Shown here piece after piece: positions 1-5,128 of a stretch of DNA of 5,128 bases. Position numbers and translations under genes: made by a program. The DNA comes from Pseudopedobacter saltans (GTDB lineage Bacteria; Bacteroidota; Bacteroidia; Chitinophagales; Chitinophagaceae): assembly GCA_003241175.1 (NCBI GenBank), contig QFOI01000273.1, forward strand, positions 1-5,128, in the 5' to 3' direction. Each line of letters opens with the position of its first letter. The first letter of the stretch is position 1. The notes under the pieces were generated by a model. That model was given only the letters and a program-made list of their open reading frames with translations, ran no database searches and was not told where the DNA came from.

Positions 1-698
1 GGGCTTACGCTAGTGGTGCTTTGCATGCAACTATTTTTACAGCCAATTGCCAAATCATGCAAAACGGCAAACCATTATTGGAAAACGGTTTGCCCATGAT
101 TAGACCTTTTTGCTTTTTGAGAAAGGAAGTTGAGATAATAGATACTTGGAAAGAAATTGGACTTGTGGCATCAGCAGGACATTCTTTTCAGGTAAAAAAT
201 CTATCTGTTGAGAAAAATAGAGTTTTTCATATTGACGAAAAAGCTAGAGTTGTGGAGTCTCCTATTTACCAATTTCCTTTTATACAATTAGCGGCAGCAA
301 CAATAGCCGCCAATTTTTCGGGTATGTGCATCCACTTTCTGGAATTGTTTCAGGAATTGATACAAACCAAAAAAGGAAGAGACGGCATATTGCTTTGCGA
401 AAGAGATTCCGTAAAGGAAATGTACCAAAAAGCTGTTGCAGACTTGGAGAACGCCAGAATCAACCTTTTTACAAAAGTGGAAACAACATGGCAATATCTT
501 GTAGAAAAAGAAGAACTTTCTGAAGAAACGGAGCAAATATTTCCTTTGGCACAATCATTAGCACAAACTTGCCGGGCAATCGTCAACAATATATTTCCCT
601 ATTGCGGATTATCTATCATGCGTGCAGATACAGCCATATCTCAAGTATGGCGAGACTTTCAAACCGGAAGCCAACACGCAATGTTCTGCCCAGCCTAA
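1..698 (+). CDS. Acyl-CoA dehydrogenase-fold flavoprotein, C-terminal part (5' end outside window)
   Basis: The reading frame is open to the left edge (first full codon at 3), so this is the last 231 residues of a longer protein; the TTG at 21 is unlikely to be the start. The fragment opens in the middle beta domain with an ASGALHAT stretch, as in family members that read 'W-x-y-ASG-x-H-A-t'. It continues with GLVASAGHSFQV (about residues 53-64), equivalent to the family's 'Gl-x-aT-x-S-x-sf-x-v' strand. A mostly helical C-terminal domain follows from about residue 90 and ends in VWRDFQTGSQHAMF (215-228). That ending fits the Acyl-CoA_dh_2 type of C-terminal domain (PF08028), shared with FMN-dependent monooxygenases such as DszC. 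The family binds FAD or FMN and oxidises acyl-CoA or hydroxylates aromatic or heterocyclic substrates. The substrate here cannot be read. The usual catalytic Glu of short-chain dehydrogenases is not evident, and His225 sits where DszC has an important His. It converges on the acetyltransferase gene with no intervening base. Confidence 0.75.
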   Translation, partial: AYASGALHATIFTANCQIMQNGKPLLENGLPMIRPFCFLRKEVEIIDTWKEIGLVASAGHSFQVKNLSVEKNRVFHIDEKARVVESPIYQFPFIQLAAATIAANFSGMCIHFLELFQELIQTKKGRDGILLCERDSVKEMYQKAVADLENARINLFTKVETTWQYLVEKEELSEETEQIFPLAQSLAQTCRAIVNNIFPYCGLSIMRADTAISQVWRDFQTGSQHAMFCPA

Positions 699-980
699 CT
701 ACCCTTGAACATCTTCCAAGCTAGGATCTTGTTCGAATACATAACGAACATAGGAACACATAGGCGTTATTTTCAAACCGTTTTCTCGTGCAAATTTTAC
801 GCCTTCCATAACCATCGCTTTGGCGATTCCTCTTTTGGTATATTCCTTTTCTACACCTGTATGAATGATATTGATTCTCTTGTCATCAGCCCAAGTGTAA
901 CTCATCATACCGACTTCCTCTCCATCAACTTCAGCTTTGAAGTAGCCCGATTTGCTTGTATTTACTTGTGAAATTTTCAT
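699..980 (-). CDS. Small GNAT-like N-acetyltransferase, YjdJ/NATD1 type
   Basis: This 93-residue protein is a minimal GNAT-fold acetyltransferase of the Acetyltransf_CG type (PF14542), the group of E. coli YjdJ and human NATD1. What shows it: short strands with GYFKAEVDGEEVGMMSYTW (12-30), an INIIHTGV strand with His40-Thr41, the acetyl-CoA loop EYTKRGIAKAMV (46-57), and the ITPMCSY motif (71-77, Pro73 and Cys75), which is typical of this group. The acceptor substrate of the family is not well established; acetyl-CoA binding is inferred from the fold. The ATG at 978-980 is chosen because family members begin close to this MK-I-x-x-V strand; an in-frame ATG nine codons upstream (1005-1007) would add an unsupported tail. 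On its strand, AACCTTTG (1012-1005) is a one-mismatch match to the Bacteroidota TAnnTTTG element, with only a weak upstream partner. The stop codon abuts the stop of the convergent flavoprotein gene. Confidence 0.85.
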   Translation of the reverse strand: MKISQVNTSKSGYFKAEVDGEEVGMMSYTWADDKRINIIHTGVEKEYTKRGIAKAMVMEGVKFARENGLKITPMCSYVRYVFEQDPSLEDVQG

Positions 981-1055
981 AATATTTACTTTTTTGGAAT
1001 TAAGCAAAGGTTTGCATACCGTTAGATAATAAAATATTGATTTATATCTCTGATT

Positions 1056-1089
1056 TTTGCTGATCGTATATCAGTTGGAATTACCTTTA
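1056..1089 (+). promoter_or_regulatory. Possible Bacteroidota-type promoter of the proline dehydrogenase gene
   Basis: TTTG at 1056-1059 and TACCTTTA at 1082-1089 resemble the -33 TTTG and -7 TAnnTTTG elements of Bacteroidota primary-sigma promoters, with one mismatch in the -7 box and a 22-bp spacer, slightly long. A transcript starting near 1095-1097 would leave almost no leader before the ATG at 1101 but about 28 nt before the ATG at 1125, which agrees with the start chosen for the gene. Confidence 0.35.
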
Positions 1090-1098
1090 CGGGGTAAT
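1080..1098. promoter_or_regulatory. Inverted repeat over the putative -7 box (operator or leader hairpin)
   Basis: ATTACC (1080-1085) and GGTAAT (1093-1098) are perfect 6-bp inverted arms around a 7-nt centre. They cover the putative -7 box and the expected transcription start of the proline dehydrogenase gene, a usual place for a repressor site. The arms are short and may be chance; no regulator gene is in the window. Confidence 0.25.
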
Positions 1099-1124
1099 CA
1101 ATGTATGTAATAAACATTAAATCT

Positions 1125-2291
1125 ATGTCACTATCGTTTGAAAACACAGAAGTTGCTTTTCAATACAGAAACAATAAACAACTTAAGAAAGCACATTTTT
1201 TGTTTAAGTCCATGGGATCTTCCTTTCTTACAAAAACTGGAATAAAATTAACTGATTTTGCTTTAAAGTTCCACCTTCCCATTAAAGGCCTTATCAAATC
1301 AACTATATTCGAGCAGTTCTGCGGTGGTGAAGATATTCAAGAAGCGGGAAAAACTTCTTCCATATTGGGAAAATACAATGTAACCGTTGCCTTAGACTAT
1401 GGCGTGGAAGGCAAAGAAAGCGAAGAAGATTATGATCGAGCTGTTCCGGAATTTGTTAGAGCTATTGAATTCGCTGCCGTTCAACACAACATACCTTTTA
1501 TTCCGATCAAGATAACAGGATTTGCCAGCTTTGGACTTTTAGAAAAACTCAATGACAACAAAGAAATCAGTCCAGATGAGTTAGATGCTTGGAAAAGAGT
1601 AGGTAAAAGAATTGACACTATTTGCGCTGTTGCCGCAAAAAACAAGATTCGCATATTGATCGACGCTGAAGAAACCTGGATCCAAAAGCCAATTGATGAC
1701 TTGACGAACCTAATGATGGAGCGTTACAATAAAGAAGAGTGCTATATATTCAATACGTTTCAACAATACTGCGTACATCGTTTGGATGATATGAAGCGTG
1801 ATTTTGAACTAGCAGTAGCAAAAGGATACCATTTTGGCGCTAAGATCGTTCGTGGTGCCTATATGGAAAAAGAAAGAGCACGTGCTATTGAAAAGGGTTA
1901 TCCTTCACCTATCAACCCAACCAAAGAAGCCACCGACCAGAAATACAACGAAGCTTTGGATTTTTGTTTGGAGCACCTAGGACCGCTTACTTTATACATG
2001 GGTACACACAATGAAGACAGTTGTATGAAAGCCGTTCATGCATTGGAAGGCAAGGGCATTGCTCCTGCAAATCCTTATGTTTATTTTGCACAATTATATG
2101 GCATGAGCGACAACATGACTTTCAACTTAGCAAATGCTGGTTATCATGCCAATAAGTATTTGCCTTATGGTCCTGTGGAAGATGTTATTCCTTACCTTAT
2201 GCGCCGTGCACAAGAAAATACTTCGGTAAAGGGCCAGACAGGACGCGAACTTTTCCTAATACAAAAGGAAATGAAGAGAAGAGGCATTTAA
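1125..2291 (+). CDS. Proline dehydrogenase (monofunctional, FAD-dependent)
   Basis: Oxidises L-proline to delta-1-pyrroline-5-carboxylate, passing electrons via FAD to membrane quinone; this is the first step of proline breakdown to glutamate. The 388-residue product is a single-domain PRODH (PF01619) of the stand-alone type, without the aldehyde dehydrogenase half found in proteobacterial PutA; a separate P5C dehydrogenase must be encoded elsewhere. Barrel motifs appear in order: ILIDAEETW (Asp180-Ala-Glu), KIVRGAYMEKER (Arg243, Tyr246), MGTHNED (His295), YFAQLYGMSD (321-329), and the signature MRRAQENTSVKGQ (Arg360, Arg361, Glu364, Asn365), whose Arg pair binds the proline carboxylate in characterised enzymes. 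The ATG at 1125 is preferred over the one at 1101 because Bacteroidota homologues begin with an 'SFENTE-x-AF' segment near residue 4, and because the likely promoter abuts 1101. No clear Shine-Dalgarno is present, only an A-rich leader, as is normal for the phylum. The downstream lipoprotein gene follows after 68 bp and could be read through. Confidence 0.93.
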   Translation: MSLSFENTEVAFQYRNNKQLKKAHFLFKSMGSSFLTKTGIKLTDFALKFHLPIKGLIKSTIFEQFCGGEDIQEAGKTSSILGKYNVTVALDYGVEGKESEEDYDRAVPEFVRAIEFAAVQHNIPFIPIKITGFASFGLLEKLNDNKEISPDELDAWKRVGKRIDTICAVAAKNKIRILIDAEETWIQKPIDDLTNLMMERYNKEECYIFNTFQQYCVHRLDDMKRDFELAVAKGYHFGAKIVRGAYMEKERARAIEKGYPSPINPTKEATDQKYNEALDFCLEHLGPLTLYMGTHNEDSCMKAVHALEGKGIAPANPYVYFAQLYGMSDNMTFNLANAGYHANKYLPYGPVEDVIPYLMRRAQENTSVKGQTGRELFLIQKEMKRRGI

Positions 2292-2300
2292 AAATAATTT

Positions 2301-2332
2301 GAGGGTTATGTAACCTTATTTTCCATAACCTC
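2301..2332 (+). other. Hairpin between proline dehydrogenase and lipoprotein genes
   Basis: GGTTATG (2304-2310) pairs perfectly with CATAACC (2324-2330) around a 13-nt loop; the stem can shift by one base (bulging 2305) to a 9-bp version including GAGG and CCTC. On the + strand no T-run follows, so it is not a standard intrinsic terminator. It may be a weak or processing hairpin that attenuates read-through into the lipoprotein gene. Confidence 0.4.
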
Positions 2333-2359
2333 GTCATAAGCATTATAAAAAAACGTACA

Positions 2360-3436
2360 ATGAGAAAAACATTTTCAATATTAGCAGTTTTTATAATGCT
2401 TATTTCTTTTGGCGGATGCCGGAGAATAAACAAAAGATTAGGTTTGGGTGAAAGTCATTCTATATTGATTAGTAAAGGAGAATATCCCGCGCAAGAAATC
2501 CAACAAGTTATCGCCACGACGTCTGGTGGCAATATTGAAGTGGTGGGAGACGCTACAGACCAGGCGACATTGGAAGTTTATGGTTCTTTCCGATCTAAAG
2601 ATAGTATTGAGATTGCAGAAAAGGTAAAAGAGTTTTTTGACTTAAGCATTAATCGTGACAACAATACTTTGAATGTAAATGCTCAACAAAAAAGAAATAT
2701 AAAAACTGGATTCTTAAACAATGGATCTGGAGTATCAGTTCATTTCGTTATACATGTACGCAAAGAAACTATCAATACGCTAAAGACTTCCGGTGGTAAT
2801 ATTTCGCTTTCACATGTTGGTGGAAGTACTCAGAAAGTCAACACGTCTGGCGGCAATTTAAATATTGAAGACATACAGGGCAGTATTGAAGGAGAAACCT
2901 CTGGAGGTAATATTTCGCTTTCCAATATCACAGGAGACGTTATCCACCTTGAAACTAGCGGGGGCAATATCGATGGCAACAATATTAATGGAAAAGTGGA
3001 CCTGGAAACTTCTGGTGGCAATGTAAGTGTTCGACAAGGAAAAGGAAGCTATGTTCTCAAGACTAGTGGAGGCAATGCCAATGCAGAAAATATTACCGGC
3101 ATTTTGAAAATGTCAACAAGTGGAGGTAATGTGGAAGCATCCAATATTAATGGAGGTATTGATGGTTCTACTAGCGGTGGTGCCATTCATGTACAATTTG
3201 CAAGTGTGAGTTCCGATATAATTTTGGATAATTCCGGAGGAGGTATTGAAATATCCATTCCTACCAACACGAAAGCCAATATCTCCATCGCTTCCGAAGA
3301 TGTTCGCAGTAATGGCTTGGCTAACTTTTCCGGAAAATCTGACAAACATACTATTGAAGGTAGTCTTAATGGAGGTGGCCCAACCATTAAAGCCAAGAAC
3401 AACGGAGGTTCGATAATTTTAAATCTGAATAATTAG
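2360..3436 (+). CDS. DUF4097-family beta-repeat lipoprotein
   Basis: The 358-residue product starts with a lipoprotein signal: positive MRK, a hydrophobic core (residues 5-17) and Cys20 after FGG, a loose but Bacteroidota-acceptable lipobox. The mature protein would be lipid-anchored in the envelope; which membrane is unknown. Residues 40-140 contain one early TSGG (54-57), an EVYG strand and a helix (81-93). Residues 143-294 are a run of TSGG-N-hydrophobic repeats every 18-20 residues (Thr at 143, 162, 180, 199, 217, 235, 253, 271; a variant NSGG at 291). A glycine- and asparagine-rich tail closes with GGSIILNLNN. This is the DUF4097 (PF13349) pattern, predicted to form a right-handed beta-solenoid with one coil per repeat. 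The family has no settled biochemical role; related proteins are often encoded near envelope-stress or anti-sigma genes, but none is seen here. The ATG at 2360 is supported directly by the signal peptide. A strong terminator follows. Confidence 0.85.
   Translation: MRKTFSILAVFIMLISFGGCRRINKRLGLGESHSILISKGEYPAQEIQQVIATTSGGNIEVVGDATDQATLEVYGSFRSKDSIEIAEKVKEFFDLSINRDNNTLNVNAQQKRNIKTGFLNNGSGVSVHFVIHVRKETINTLKTSGGNISLSHVGGSTQKVNTSGGNLNIEDIQGSIEGETSGGNISLSNITGDVIHLETSGGNIDGNNINGKVDLETSGGNVSVRQGKGSYVLKTSGGNANAENITGILKMSTSGGNVEASNINGGIDGSTSGGAIHVQFASVSSDIILDNSGGGIEISIPTNTKANISIASEDVRSNGLANFSGKSDKHTIEGSLNGGGPTIKAKNNGGSIILNLNN
2786..3241 (+). repeat. Coding repeat array: nine TSGG/NSGG solenoid coils
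   Basis: Nine units, spaced 54-60 bp, each begin with a TSGG motif (NSGG in the last) followed by N or another small residue and alternating hydrophobic residues. The protein period (19, 18, 19, 18, 18, 18, 18, 20 residues) is very regular, but the DNA is not: Ser is TCN in some units and AGY in others, and Gly third positions vary freely. The array is therefore old and held at protein level rather than being a recent tandem duplication. Confidence 0.85.
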
Positions 3437-3460
3437 TAAGATTTCTCTTATATGACAAGG

Positions 3461-3500
3461 AAAAGTGTGGAAATATGTATTTCCACACTTTTTATTTTAT
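3461..3500 (+). terminator. Rho-independent terminator after the DUF4097 lipoprotein
   Basis: AAAAGTGTGGAAATA (3461-3475) and its exact complement (3478-3492) give a 15-bp perfect inverted repeat, realistically a 13-bp stem with a 6-nt loop. It is followed by a T-rich tail (TTTTTATTTTAT, about 3489-3500). It lies 24 bp after the lipoprotein stop and separates that transcript from the coiled-coil gene. The opposite strand has no comparable T-run. Confidence 0.9.
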
Positions 3501-3617
3501 TAAAAAAACAAACGATTGTTGTTAAATATTGTTAGGAAAAAATAGCGCCGTAATCATTTGGCATAGTTTTAGATTTTGCTTGTTCTTATAATTTCAAATA
3601 ACATAAATTTTTTAATT

Positions 3618-4649
3618 ATGGACAACTATAATAGTTCAAACAATCCAACGCCTCCATCTAACAGTCCATCCAACAATCCTTCAAAATCGCCCGTGAGTAA
3701 TACACCAAAACCAAATGATAACAGAAACCTCATCTATGGTATTCTGATTACCGCTTTGATTGTCGTTGTTGGATACCTTATTTATGACAAGACTAAAAAC
3801 AACTCTACAGTCAATACTCTACAGACGCAATATTCGACTGTGGACTCTACCAAAAATGCTATTCAGGTAGAATACAATGCAGCATTAGCTCGTATGGATT
3901 CCTTGACTGGAAGCAATGTACAATTACAAGGAGCTCTAGCAGACAGACAAAAAGAAATCGAATCTCTAAAAACTCAAATCAAAGACGAATTGGGTAAAAG
4001 CAACGCAGATCTTTCGAAAGCTCGTAGCTTGATTGCAGAATTGAGAGGTAAAGTCGATGGACTTTTGGAAGAAGTGGCAAAACTGAAAGCCGAAAACCAA
4101 CAGTTGACAGCTAGTAATCAACAATTATCTACCGAAAAAGATACATTGACCCATCGCAATACCAATCTTAATGAAAATCTAACAGCGACAACAGCAGCTA
4201 AAGACGCCATGGAAGAAGAAGCGTCTACCTTGCATGCTTCTGGTTTCAACATCACTGCGATGAATGTTAAATCAAATGGCAAAGAATCCGAAACAACAAA
4301 GGCAAAAAAAGCTGACTTGTTAAGAATCTCTTTTTACTTAGATGAAAACAGAATTACTAAATCTGGATCTAAATCCTTGTACATGGTTGTCAAAGGACCT
4401 GATGGCAATACCGTTACCATACCTTCTGCAGGAAGCGGCACATTGCAAACCAAACAAGATGGTGAAATTACTTATACGACAGCTATCAATGTTGATTACG
4501 AACAAGGAAAACGTATCCCTGTTACCTATGATTGGCATCAAAATAGCAAATTCCAACAAGGAGATTATATCATCTCTATTTACAACAACGGTTACAAAAT
4601 TGGAGAAGGAACCAAAACACTTAAAAAGAGTGGTTTCCTAGGACTTTAA
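3618..4649 (+). CDS. Membrane-anchored coiled-coil protein with C-terminal beta-rich domain, unknown function
   Basis: I cannot name this 343-residue protein. Its architecture is clear: a disordered N-terminus rich in Asn, Pro and Ser (1-36); one transmembrane helix (about 38-56, LIYGILITALIVVVGYLIY); a long heptad-like coiled coil (about 62-205) with segments such as KAENQQLTASNQQLSTEKDT; and a compact, probably beta-sandwich C-terminal domain (about 209-343) containing LLRISFYLDENRITKSG, a GPDGNTVTIPS turn and GDYIISIYNNGYKIGEG. The C-terminal domain is of a type I associate with uncharacterised Bacteroidota proteins. A periplasmic orientation of coil and beta domain is inferred; flanking charges do not settle topology. 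The ATG at 3618 is chosen over the one at 3576, since 3576 adds a tail (MLVLIISNN...) translated from an AT-rich leader, while 3618 gives a typical MDNYN start behind an AT-rich sequence. The gene is flanked by terminators on both sides, so it is probably monocistronic. Confidence 0.8.
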   Translation: MDNYNSSNNPTPPSNSPSNNPSKSPVSNTPKPNDNRNLIYGILITALIVVVGYLIYDKTKNNSTVNTLQTQYSTVDSTKNAIQVEYNAALARMDSLTGSNVQLQGALADRQKEIESLKTQIKDELGKSNADLSKARSLIAELRGKVDGLLEEVAKLKAENQQLTASNQQLSTEKDTLTHRNTNLNENLTATTAAKDAMEEEASTLHASGFNITAMNVKSNGKESETTKAKKADLLRISFYLDENRITKSGSKSLYMVVKGPDGNTVTIPSAGSGTLQTKQDGEITYTTAINVDYEQGKRIPVTYDWHQNSKFQQGDYIISIYNNGYKIGEGTKTLKKSGFLGL

Positions 4650-4668
4650 TACAGTTTTATTGAACATA

Positions 4669-4700
4669 AAAAAGGCAACCAGTTTGGTTGCCTTTTTCTT
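4669..4700. terminator. Bidirectional rho-independent terminator between convergent genes
   Basis: AAAAAGGCAACC (4669-4680) pairs with GGTTGCCTTTTT (4686-4697) around the 5-nt loop AGTTT, a 12-bp stem. The + strand ends in TTTTTCTT and the - strand in seven Ts, so it can stop both the coiled-coil gene (stop 19 bp upstream) and the DUF420 gene (stop 14 bp away). Confidence 0.93.
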
Positions 4701-4714
4701 TAAAATTTCTTTAG

Positions 4715-5128
4715 TTAATTATAAAAAGGAGAAATCATCCAATACACGATAACACCCGTAACCGAAACATAAAACCACAAAGGCCAAGTGTACTTAGCCA
4801 ACTTTCTATGTTTTCCAAATTCGGCGGTTAAAGCGCGATAAGTTGTGTACAATATAAAAGGCATAATCACAGCCGCCAAAATAATATGTGTGACAAGAAT
4901 AAAATAATAGACATATTTGATAAAGCCTGTATTGCCGTAATGTGTATCTCCAGCCCAAATATGATGGCATACATAGGACAACAAAAAAAGAAAAGACAAC
5001 ACCATAGCAGTGAACATCACTCCTTTATGCAGTTTGAATTTTTTGGATTTTGCAGCAAACAAACCAATCAGTAATAAAACACTAACCAGCGAATTAATGA
5101 TGCTATTTACAAATGCGAACTCATGTAC
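4715..5128 (-). CDS. DUF420 membrane protein, CtaM/YozB-like (5' end outside window)
   Basis: The frame is open to the right edge: 137 residues are visible, and the TTG at 5062-5060 is internal rather than a start, because the preceding 22 codons (VHEFAFVNSIINSLVSVLLL...) match the family's 'lP-x-lNa-x-lNs' first conserved helix. Four membrane segments are visible: about 7-24, 37-54, 72-95 and 115-133 of the fragment. Family hallmarks of DUF420 (PF04238) are present: HKGVM (His34), SYVCHHIWAGDTHYG (His55, His56, His63), THIILAAVIMP (His81), HRKLAKYTWPLWFYVSVTGVIVY (His107 onward). S. aureus CtaM, a member, is needed for making active haem-copper oxidase, so a role in terminal oxidase assembly in the cytoplasmic membrane is likely but inferred. 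Family proteins are about 180 residues, so perhaps one helix is missing. In Bacteroidota this gene often follows SCO-like and cytochrome oxidase genes, which would lie beyond the right edge. It ends at a shared bidirectional terminator. Confidence 0.88.
   Translation of the reverse strand, partial: VHEFAFVNSIINSLVSVLLLIGLFAAKSKKFKLHKGVMFTAMVLSFLFLLSYVCHHIWAGDTHYGNTGFIKYVYYFILVTHIILAAVIMPFILYTTYRALTAEFGKHRKLAKYTWPLWFYVSVTGVIVYWMISPFYN

Noticed and set aside
21..23. TTG as the start of the left-edge flavoprotein
   Set aside because: The frame is open to base 3 and the upstream residues (AYASGA) continue the family's conserved beta-domain motif, so the gene is simply cut by the window edge.
288..589. 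Minus-strand and alternate plus-strand reading frames inside the flavoprotein gene
   Set aside because: They are Cys- and Phe-rich or low-complexity translations lying wholly within a recognisable gene, with no family features or leaders.
1004..1015. GCAAAGGTTTGC palindrome as an acetyltransferase operator
   Set aside because: Arms are only 5 bp with a 2-bp centre and it is explained partly by the weak TAnnTTTG-like element on the minus strand; too short to call.
2786..3241. A CRISPR or non-coding direct-repeat array
   Set aside because: Periodicity is at protein level (54-60 bp in frame) and the DNA units are divergent, unlike identical CRISPR repeats.
2830..3402. Minus-strand reading frames with repeated 'PPEVS' under the lipoprotein repeats
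   Set aside because: The repeat is just the antisense of the TSGG codons; no start context or independent domain is visible.
3557..3578. TTTG (3557-3560) and TAGATTTTG (3570-3578) as a promoter for the coiled-coil gene
   Set aside because: The boxes are only 9 bp apart, and no correctly spaced TTTG was found upstream. A promoter is expected in 3501-3617 but I cannot place it.
4886..5074. Plus-strand frame overlapping the DUF420 gene
   Set aside because: It is Lys- and His-rich antisense of a well-supported membrane protein and has no leader or family resemblance.
1..5128. A mobile element, defence island or toxin-antitoxin system
   Set aside because: No transposase, integrase, terminal repeats, nuclease or paired small genes were seen; base composition is even across the window.

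Overview
The window looks like ordinary chromosome from a low-GC member of the Bacteroidota, probably close to Chitinophagaceae or another sphingobacterial lineage. The evidence is the AT-rich, A-rich leaders without clear Shine-Dalgarno sites, a TAnnTTTG-like promoter element, a stand-alone proline dehydrogenase of Bacteroidota type, a TSGG-repeat DUF4097 lipoprotein and a DUF420 protein. The genus assignment is inference from protein style, not from a marker gene.

Layout: positions 1-698 (+) hold the C-terminal part of an acyl-CoA-dehydrogenase-fold flavoprotein whose start lies outside the window. It meets, stop codon to stop codon, a small YjdJ/NATD1-type acetyltransferase (699-980, -). 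A 144-bp divergent spacer separates that gene from a monofunctional proline dehydrogenase (1125-2291, +), and carries a plausible promoter with small inverted repeats. After a 68-bp gap with a hairpin comes a predicted outer-surface or periplasmic DUF4097 lipoprotein (2360-3436, +), ended by a strong rho-independent terminator (3461-3500). Next is a separately transcribed membrane-anchored coiled-coil protein with a C-terminal beta-rich domain (3618-4649, +). A bidirectional terminator (4669-4700) serves it and a convergent DUF420 membrane protein (4715-5128, -), which runs off the right edge and resembles CtaM/YozB cytochrome oxidase assembly factors.

The genes do not form one pathway. Proline dehydrogenase feeds electrons from proline to the quinone pool, and the DUF420 protein probably helps build a terminal oxidase; both concern respiration, but they sit in different transcripts. 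The DUF4097 lipoprotein and the coiled-coil protein are envelope proteins of unknown role. No tRNA, rRNA, mobile element, CRISPR array or origin was seen, and no gene-free stretch exceeds 300 bases. I do not see convincing evidence of an undescribed multi-gene system. The least understood items are the 18-19-residue TSGG solenoid and the anchored coiled-coil protein.
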